In this document: positions 1-4,242 of the stretch, piece after piece
How positions within the stretch are numbered: position 1 is the first letter of the stretch
Layout of the letters: the number at the start of each line of letters is the position of its first letter
Source: Ardenticatenia bacterium
GTDB lineage: Bacteria; Chloroflexota; Anaerolineae; Aggregatilineales; Aggregatilineaceae
Direction: 5' to 3'
Length of the DNA stretch: 9,581 nt
NCBI GenBank assembly: GCA_026984385.1
Contig: JALSSH010000419.1
Span: 1 to 9,581, forward strand
Made by a program: the position numbers and the translations under genes
Notes under the pieces: generated by a model
Database searches by the model: none
What the model was told of the DNA's origin: nothing
Seen by the model: only the letters and a program-made list of their open reading frames with translations

Positions 1-52
1 GGCCGCCTTTTTGAGTGCCTACTCACACGGGCGTTCTTCGCTCAAAACGGCC
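1..52. repeat. Imperfect inverted repeat at the window edge
   Basis: Bases 1-15 and 41-52 are imperfect reverse complements: a GGCCG block and a TTTTGAG block, with two extra bases and one extra T in the left arm. A smaller perfect hairpin (TGAGT, loop GCCT, ACTCA, at 12-25) competes with it. Neither is followed by a T tract on either strand, so neither reads as a simple terminator. The window starts inside the left arm, so the full extent is unknown. The rest of 1-213 holds no credible gene: the only reading frame, 15-200 on the plus strand, starts with GTG, has no ribosome binding site and resembles no family I know. Confidence 0.3.
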
Positions 53-213
53 CATAATGACACGCTTCGATAGGGATACAAAAACCACCCCACAAATTTC
101 AACCGTTAAAGATACACTACCGCAACAGAAAACGGATGATACTCTTAGGCTAGGCGTTGTGAGCATTCGTCGAACGCGAGACGAGGGGCGTTTGCGTTAG
201 GGACACAGCCAAC

Positions 214-258
214 AACAAACGCCGACGAACAGCAAGTCAGCGTTAGTCGGCGTTTGTT
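214..258 (-). terminator. Terminator hairpin after the ATP synthase F0 genes
   Basis: A perfect 13-bp stem (214-226 with 246-258; core ACGCCGAC/GTCGGCGT) encloses a 19-base loop. On the minus strand the stem ends in TTTGTTGTT, only moderately T-rich, about 35 bases past the atpF stop codon. On the plus strand the tail is TTTGTTTT, so the element may work in both directions. A small second hairpin (GACGC, loop CAAA, GCGTC, at 263-276) lies between it and atpF. It marks the likely end of the atp transcript. Confidence 0.75.
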
Positions 259-293
259 TTGTGACGCCAAAGCGTCGTTGTTGCCACGAGTGC

Positions 294-995
294 TTATTGC
301 AGTTGTTGGGCCAACGCGAGCAAGTCGCCGCGCACGCTGGCGTCTACCACCTTGTCGCCTGCGCGCAAGATCAGCCCGCCTAAAATAGACGGGTCTACCT
401 GATACGCTACGTCTTTTGCCCCAAGCGTCTTTTGGATTTGTGATTTTTCCTCGTCGGTGAGCGGCACGGCGCTGATCACCGTCACGTGGTCGCCCAAGCC
501 TTTGGCTTCCGGCGGCACGGCGGTGAAAAACTCGTTGATGATCGCGCGCTGCTTGGCCTCATCCAGCGTCACGCCCACCAAGCGGTCGGCAGCGGCCATA
601 GCCAGCGCCACAATGTCTTCGCGTGCCTCTGAGAGGATGCGGTTGCGCTCTTCTTCGGCCTGTTCGTGAGCCTGAGCACGGATTTTGTCGGCCTCGGCGC
701 GGGCTTCGGCCAAAATCTGCTTCGCCTGTTCTTCGGCGCGCTGACGGGCTTCCTCGATGAACTTTTGCCCTTCGGCGCGGGCTTGGTGTAACAGCTCTTC
801 GCGCTCACGTTCGGCGTTAGCAAGTTTCTCTTCGGCGGCGTGTGCGTCTTCCAACCCCTGGGCGATGCGCTCGGCGCGCTCGTCGAGCATCTTGGTGACC
901 TTCGGCCAGACGCCCTTCCACAGCAGCAGGAAAACGATCAGGAAGTTGACAATTTGCGCGATGAAAAAGCCTAGATTGATCCCTAATGCGTCCAC
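294..995 (-). CDS. atpF: ATP synthase F0 subunit b fused to a C-terminal delta segment
   Basis: This is the peripheral-stalk subunit of the F1F0 ATP synthase, 233 residues. Residues 7-27 form the single N-terminal membrane helix. Residues 35 to about 155 are a charged Ala/Glu/Arg coiled coil typical of subunit b. Residues 170-233 match the C-terminal domain of subunit delta (OSCP): the SAVPLT block at 175-180, VDPSILGG at 200-207 and VDASVRG at 217-223 are that family's conserved elements. A normal b ends near 160 residues, and the roughly 105-residue N-terminal helical domain of delta, which binds the alpha subunits, is missing. The start is GTG at 995, supported by GGAGG six bases upstream; the gap from atpE is 19 bases. 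It is the last gene of the cluster. The b assignment is very secure and the delta segment secure by motif; how the stalk meets F1 without the delta N-domain is unknown. Confidence 0.93.
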   Translation of the reverse strand: MDALGINLGFFIAQIVNFLIVFLLLWKGVWPKVTKMLDERAERIAQGLEDAHAAEEKLANAEREREELLHQARAEGQKFIEEARQRAEEQAKQILAEARAEADKIRAQAHEQAEEERNRILSEAREDIVALAMAAADRLVGVTLDEAKQRAIINEFFTAVPPEAKGLGDHVTVISAVPLTDEEKSQIQKTLGAKDVAYQVDPSILGGLILRAGDKVVDASVRGDLLALAQQLQ

Positions 996-1014
996 AGACT
1001 TCCTCCCCGACGCG

Positions 1015-1260
1015 CTACATCACGAACAGGATAATCAAGGCAATCACCAGCGCGTAGATCGCGACAGCCTCGGCAAACGCAATGCCCAAGATCATGGTGG
1101 TTGTGAGCTGACCGGAAGCGTCGGGGTTGCGCCCCATCGCGTTCAACGCGCCTTGTACCACCAAGCCGATGCCGATCCCCGGGCCGATCACGCCGATCAT
1201 CGCCAAGCCTGCGCCCAGCGTCTTTGCCGCGCTAATCAGGTCAAGACCGTTAATTTCCAT
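1015..1260 (-). CDS. atpE: ATP synthase F0 subunit c (rotor ring proteolipid)
   Basis: This 81-residue membrane hairpin forms the proton-driven rotor ring. Helix 1 (about 12-38) carries the GxGxGxG packing motif at 26-32. The polar loop is R44-N45-P46. Helix 2 (about 53-80) carries the ion-binding carboxylate Glu64 in FAEA, with Tyr69 after it. The Gln of helix 1 and the Ser/Thr after the Glu, which help bind Na+ in sodium-type rings such as that of Ilyobacter, are Ile31 and Ala65 here, so the ring is most likely proton-specific (inference from motif). The ATG start has a perfect AGGAGG five bases upstream, the strongest site in the cluster and fitting for a subunit needed in many copies. It lies between atpB and atpF. 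Confidence 0.97.
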   Translation of the reverse strand: MEINGLDLISAAKTLGAGLAMIGVIGPGIGIGLVVQGALNAMGRNPDASGQLTTTMILGIAFAEAVAIYALVIALIILFVM

Positions 1261-1292
1261 GAAGTCCTCCTAAATTTGATGGATGTGCTCTG

Positions 1293-1339
1293 GACGGCTA
1301 CGCCGTCTTGGTTTCCTGCTTTTTGCGGGGCTGCCCCGC
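1293..1339 (-). promoter_or_regulatory. Paired hairpins in the atpB-atpE gap
   Basis: The 97-base gap between atpB and atpE holds two perfect, compact inverted repeats: 1325-1330 with 1334-1339 (GCGGGG/CCCCGC, 3-base loop) and 1293-1298 with 1302-1307 (GACGGC/GCCGTC, 3-base loop). Neither is followed by a T tract on the minus strand, so they are unlikely to be terminators. In E. coli the corresponding gap is known to raise translation of atpE. Here the hairpins could block 3' decay of the upstream mRNA or mark a processing site, giving more c than a. That role is inferred. They could also be copies of a dispersed palindromic repeat. Confidence 0.5.
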
Positions 1340-1354
1340 GCCGTACACGTTCGC

Positions 1355-2680
1355 TTAGTGATGGGCGTCTTCCTCGTGCCCGTGTCCTTCCATCGCCATC
1401 GCGCTAAAGACCAGCAACAACATGGCGAAAACAAACGCCTGGATCAACCCGACGAACAGCTCCAGTCCATAAACCGCCGTCGGCACAATCCACGCGATCA
1501 AGAAGGGGATCACAAAGAGCAGCACTTGTCCGGCGAAGATGTTGCCGAAAAGACGGAAGCCGAAACTTAACACTTTGGAAAGCTCGGAGACGATCTCCAA
1601 AAGCCCGATGCCAAAGTCCATAACGCCCATCGGGTTTTTGCCGGCGTCTTCCAGCGCGGGGGTGTTGATAAACTTGGCAAAGTATTTGACCCCCAACGCC
1701 TGCACGCCGAAAATTTGGATCACGATCACGGCCAGCAACGCCAGCCCCAACGTCAAATTGAGGTCGGTGGTGGCCGCGCGCACAAAGGACGTAACCACGA
1801 AAATATCGTCGCGCCAGAAAGGCTCGTAGAGCGCTTTTTGCAGCGCATCTTCCGGCGACATGGCCGCGTGTTCGCCTTCGGCGGCGTTTTCGCCTTCGGT
1901 AGCGCCTTCTTCGTGGGCCGCTTCGCCCTCGGCGTTGCCGAGCGCTTCTATCGCGGCTTGGTAAACTGCTTCGGGGTCGCCACCCTGGGCCGTGATGTAG
2001 TCCGCCAGGGTGTTGCTGTTGCCCACGTCCGCTTTCCAGTCTACCGTCTCTACGCCCAATTCTGCTGCCGCAGCGGTGATCGCTGCTTCACGAGCCGCCT
2101 CTAAGGTAGGGTCGGTGTGGCCTGCTTCTGCTGCGTGGCACGCTTCGTAGTTTTCTTCGGTGGCGCGCACGCCGCTATCCATCGCCTTGGGGACGTAAAG
2201 CGTCACGCCGTCGCGCTCATAGCCGCTGAAACCCGCCTCGGCGCAGTGCATCATCCCGACACTATCCACCCCGGGGACCAGCTCCAACCAGTTGGCCGTG
2301 AGCAGAAAGATAAACAGCGTCGCCACCAACGGGAAGAGCTTGGCGGCGTTCTTGGCGCCTGCCGTCGTCTTCACCAGGTTATAGAGCGCGTCGGTGAGCA
2401 CCTCAAAAAGCCCTTGCAGCCGTCCGGGCACTTCCTTCATCTTGCGGGTAGCGCCAAAAGCAAACAGCAGCACAACCACATCGGCCAACAGCGTGCCCAC
2501 GATGGTATTGGTGAGCGGAAGGCCTGTGCCCAAAAAACTATCTGTGAGCGTTTCCCCGGGCACTGTGATCACCGGCAGCGCCATTCCGTAGCCCATGCCC
2601 GGCATCACAACAAAGGGGACAACCCCACAAAACACGACGCCTACAGCAATGAGGCCCAGAAAAATCATTACTCCCTTCAA
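1355..2680 (-). CDS. atpB: ATP synthase F0 subunit a with a large loop insertion
   Basis: This is the stator subunit that carries protons to and from the c-ring, 441 residues against about 240-300 in most bacteria. The conserved C-terminal half is intact: essential Arg376 in FGFRLFGN, Asn380, and Gln414 in GLIQAF. The E. coli Glu219/His245 pair is Gln385/Glu407 here. Membrane segments lie near 5-27, 57-77, 113-133, 310-330, 365-398 and 402-430. Between the ANWLELVPG segment (129-137) and TTDLNLTL (304-311) sits an extra block of roughly 160 residues, in a loop that is periplasmic in E. coli. It contains Cys146 and Cys181, an Ala/Glu-rich stretch and short EGE-type repeats near 251-271. The tail is His/Glu-rich. 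The start is uncertain: TTG at 2680 has AAGGAG eight bases upstream, while ATG at 2668, four codons inside, has GGGAG only two bases away. I report the TTG. Confidence 0.95.
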   Translation of the reverse strand: MKGVMIFLGLIAVGVVFCGVVPFVVMPGMGYGMALPVITVPGETLTDSFLGTGLPLTNTIVGTLLADVVVLLFAFGATRKMKEVPGRLQGLFEVLTDALYNLVKTTAGAKNAAKLFPLVATLFIFLLTANWLELVPGVDSVGMMHCAEAGFSGYERDGVTLYVPKAMDSGVRATEENYEACHAAEAGHTDPTLEAAREAAITAAAAELGVETVDWKADVGNSNTLADYITAQGGDPEAVYQAAIEALGNAEGEAAHEEGATEGENAAEGEHAAMSPEDALQKALYEPFWRDDIFVVTSFVRAATTDLNLTLGLALLAVIVIQIFGVQALGVKYFAKFINTPALEDAGKNPMGVMDFGIGLLEIVSELSKVLSFGFRLFGNIFAGQVLLFVIPFLIAWIVPTAVYGLELFVGLIQAFVFAMLLLVFSAMAMEGHGHEEDAHH

Positions 2681-2752
2681 GAGCCATTCTCCTTCTTCGC
2701 TTCATTCCCCGCCCCGCGCAACGGGAAACCCATTCCCACGTTGGTTGTCTTT

Positions 2753-2774
2753 CCGGCTTGGTTGCCGGATTATA
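2753..2774 (-). promoter_or_regulatory. Probable -10 element for atpBEF
   Basis: A perfect TATAAT lies at 2769-2774 on the minus strand, just past the T tract of the atpZ-like gene's terminator and about 90 bases before atpB. The -35 position at standard spacing falls in that T tract (TTTTTT), a poor match. A short palindrome (2753-2757 with 2764-2768, CCGGC/GCCGG) covers the expected transcription start and might serve as an operator or a 5' hairpin. Proposed role: separate transcription of atpBEF. Confidence 0.45.
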
Positions 2775-2790
2775 ACCAGAGCCTAAGGTT

Positions 2791-2840
2791 AAAAAAAGCC
2801 CGAAAGTTTCACCGCGTCCTTACGGTGAAGTGTCGGGCTT
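2791..2840 (-). terminator. Terminator containing the atpZ-like stop codon
   Basis: On the minus strand an outer 8-bp stem (2833-2840 with 2796-2803, AAGCCCGA/TCGGGCTT) and an inner 7-bp stem (2823-2829 with 2808-2814, TTCACCG/CGGTGAA) are separated by a small internal loop. They are followed at once by a run of seven T, the last two of the stem included. The gene's TAA at 2820-2822 lies in the terminal loop and the last codons form the 5' arm, so a ribosome finishing translation would cover the hairpin. It fits a classical Rho-independent terminator between the atpZ-like gene and atpB. Confidence 0.8.
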
Positions 2841-3101
2841 GTCCTCGGGCGGCTCGGGCTGCACAATAGCTGCCACCGAGGAAAGGATCAAGCGCACCAT
2901 TGCATACAAGCTAATAGGCACAGAAGCCACCAACAGCCCTATCGTGAAAAGTGGCCGTGTGCCCAAATGTGCGTCGAGGTACAGGCCCGCAAACAGCGCG
3001 GCGAACACCACCACGAGCGTTGAGCATCCGGCTTGCCCTGCGACAACGGCCAACGCCATATTGCGCATGTAGTCTTCGGTCTTAGGCTGCTGACGACTCA
3101 T
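2820..3101 (-). CDS. AtpZ/AtpI-like small F0-associated membrane protein
   Basis: This 93-residue protein has two membrane helices (about 15-41 and 50-72) joined by GLYLDAHLGTRP at 39-50, the signature of the AtpZ family (G-x-x-LD-x-x-x-GT-x-P). The N-terminus is short and charged and the tail is Pro/Glu-rich. In other bacteria AtpZ and AtpI are encoded at the head of the atp operon, where they have been linked to divalent-cation transport and c-ring assembly. Its position directly ahead of atpB agrees. I chose ATG at 3101, preceded by AAGGTG about seven bases upstream. A longer frame reaching back to 3218 would translate through the leader hairpin and adds residues with no family match. Membership of AtpZ rather than AtpI rests on the short length and the motif. 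Confidence 0.78.
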   Translation of the reverse strand: MSRQQPKTEDYMRNMALAVVAGQAGCSTLVVVFAALFAGLYLDAHLGTRPLFTIGLLVASVPISLYAMVRLILSSVAAIVQPEPPEDKPDTSP

Positions 3102-3151
3102 AGAGCGCACCTTTGGATAGGTTGGGCGCGGAACTGCGTTGAGGCGTGTAG

Positions 3152-3199
3152 AAAAAACGGCAAAAAAAGCGTCCGTATGGGGGCGGGTTTTTGCCGTTT
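3152..3199 (-). terminator. Attenuator-like hairpin in the atp leader
   Basis: Bases 3155-3166 and 3188-3199 form a perfect 12-bp inverted repeat (AAACGGCAAAAA with its complement) around a 21-base loop. Read on the minus strand the GCCG core is followed by TTTTTT, the layout of an intrinsic terminator, but it lies between the proposed promoter (3252-3280) and the start codon at 3101. This suggests premature termination in the leader. A neighbouring GCGCG/CGCGC hairpin (3211-3228) could pair first; I see no clear competing antiterminator stem and no peptide or tRNA-sensing motif. Confidence 0.5.
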
Positions 3200-3251
3200 C
3201 TGTGTGCCTTGCGCGCACTTTATCGCGCGTCCACCTGTGCCATTATGCACA

Positions 3252-3280
3252 AGCCTACCAGTCAGGCGGGGGATTGTCAA
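3252..3280 (-). promoter_or_regulatory. Probable sigma-70-type promoter of the atp cluster
   Basis: On the minus strand a perfect -35 TTGACA (3275-3280) is separated by 17 bases from TAGGCT (3252-3257), which keeps the key TA...T positions of the -10 box. Transcription would start near 3245, leaving a leader of about 145 bases before the atpZ-like gene. It lies in the divergent region shared with the thioredoxin gene. I find no equally good plus-strand promoter for that gene. Confidence 0.55.
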
Positions 3281-3407
3281 AAAATGATCTTCAAAAAGCC
3301 TCAAATTGGCGTTCTTATGCAGAATTGAGCGCGCTCTTGAATATTTCTAACGCGAATATGGCTCAATGAAGAGGGACTTATCCAAATTCTGATGCAGAGG
3401 AGGCCAC

Positions 3408-4136
3408 ATGCCACATTTTGACACCCCACTTCATACCAACGATCAAAGCGTGGATCGCGTGCTGAACGCGGGCTTGCCGGTGGTGTTGGTGCTCTATCGA
3501 GGGACATTGGACGATGCGCTGGAACAAGCGTTGCGCCAACTCGCTAAAGCCGAGGCCGGCAAATTGTTGGTCGCCAAGGTGGACGCCGCAGATAATCCGC
3601 GCACTGCTGCGCGCGTCTCCGGCGTGTTGCCCGCGCTGATCACCTTCCGCGATGGGCAACCGCTCACCCAAGCCAGCGGCATCAGCGCGCAAGATTTCCG
3701 CGCCCACGTGGACTATTTGCTGGGGCGCGGCCCGCGCCCGTCAGAACCCGCGCGCCCAACCCCCAAAGCGGCCCGTCGCAACGGCCATTCACGCCGTGGC
3801 GCAACCGCTTCCCCTGTCGAAGTCACCGACGCCACCTTCGCCCGAGAAGTGCTCACCAGTCCGCTCCCTGTGCTGGTGGACTTGTGGGCGCCCTGGTGCG
3901 GGCCTTGCCGCATCATCGGGCCGGTGGTGGAGCGTCTGGCGCGGGAATATGCGGGGCAGTTGAAGGTTGTCAAACTCAACGTGGACGAAAACCCCCGCAC
4001 AGCGGCGCAGTTTCAGGTCCAAGGCATTCCCACGTTGCTTATTTTTCGTGACGGGCGGGTCGTGGATCGGATTGTCGGGGCAGTGCCGGAGCCGGCGCTC
4101 CGAGCGCGCATCCAATCTGCGTTGGGCGTGCGTTGA
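3408..4136 (+). CDS. Two-domain thioredoxin with a degenerate first domain
   Basis: This 242-residue cytosolic protein has no signal peptide. Residues about 140-242 are a complete thioredoxin: WCGPC at 163-167 (redox pair Cys164/Cys167), and the cis-proline Pro208 in GIPTL. Residues about 10-105 are a second thioredoxin fold: LPVVLVLY at 23-30 aligns with LPVLVDLW at 153-160, and VDAADNPRTAARVSG aligns with VDENPRTAAQFQ, including a cis-Pro equivalent (Pro75). The active-site segment there is RGTLDD, slightly shortened, and the domain has no cysteine at all. An Arg/Pro-rich linker (106-136) joins them. The C-terminal half probably reduces disulfides, and the N-terminal half may bind substrate or partner (inference). 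The ATG start has GAGGAGG four bases upstream. The gene is divergent from the atp cluster and convergent with the next gene. Confidence 0.88.
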   Translation: MPHFDTPLHTNDQSVDRVLNAGLPVVLVLYRGTLDDALEQALRQLAKAEAGKLLVAKVDAADNPRTAARVSGVLPALITFRDGQPLTQASGISAQDFRAHVDYLLGRGPRPSEPARPTPKAARRNGHSRRGATASPVEVTDATFAREVLTSPLPVLVDLWAPWCGPCRIIGPVVERLAREYAGQLKVVKLNVDENPRTAAQFQVQGIPTLLIFRDGRVVDRIVGAVPEPALRARIQSALGVR

Positions 4137-4154
4137 GCGCGGCGCGCGCGAGGT

Positions 4155-4238
4155 CGCCGCGTCAGCGGCGGGCGACGTGCGCGCCGCAGCGGGCGGGTGA
4201 GGTCTGCGCGGCAGCGCAGGACGAGGTCGCCCGCTTTT
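4155..4238 (+). terminator. G+C-rich compound terminator between convergent genes
   Basis: Two structures fill the 106-base gap. The first is CGCCGC, loop GTCA, GCGGCG (4155-4170). The second has an outer stem GCGGGCG/CGCCCGC (4189-4195 with 4228-4234), symmetrical 8-base internal loops, an inner stem CTGCGC/GCGCAG (4204-4209 with 4214-4219) and a GGCA loop, followed by TTTT at 4235-4238. It suits termination of the thioredoxin transcript. The word GAGGTC occurs three times (4150, 4199, 4223). No T tract is seen on the minus strand side. Confidence 0.6.
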
Positions 4239-4242
4239 GCGC

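Noticed and set aside
1..52. Riboswitch or structured RNA at the left edge
   Set aside because: Only an imperfect inverted repeat is visible, cut by the window edge, with no known riboswitch core.
15..200. Small plus-strand frame of 61 codons
   Set aside because: GTG start without a ribosome site, no conserved pattern, basic random-like composition.
1015..1260. Sodium-type c-ring
   Set aside because: The Gln of helix 1 and the Ser/Thr next to the carboxylate are absent (Ile31, Ala65), so proton coupling is more likely.
757..1407. Plus-strand open frame of 216 codons across atpF, atpE and the start of the atpB 3' end
   Set aside because: It overlaps three secure ATP synthase genes and has a composition typical of an antisense shadow.
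2117..2869. Plus-strand open frame of 250 codons opposite atpB
   Set aside because: It runs through the terminator and promoter region and opposite conserved subunit a sequence, and shows no domain.
3102..3218. Longer N-terminus for the atpZ-like gene
   Set aside because: It would translate the leader hairpin and adds residues with no match to the family; ATG at 3101 has a better ribosome site.
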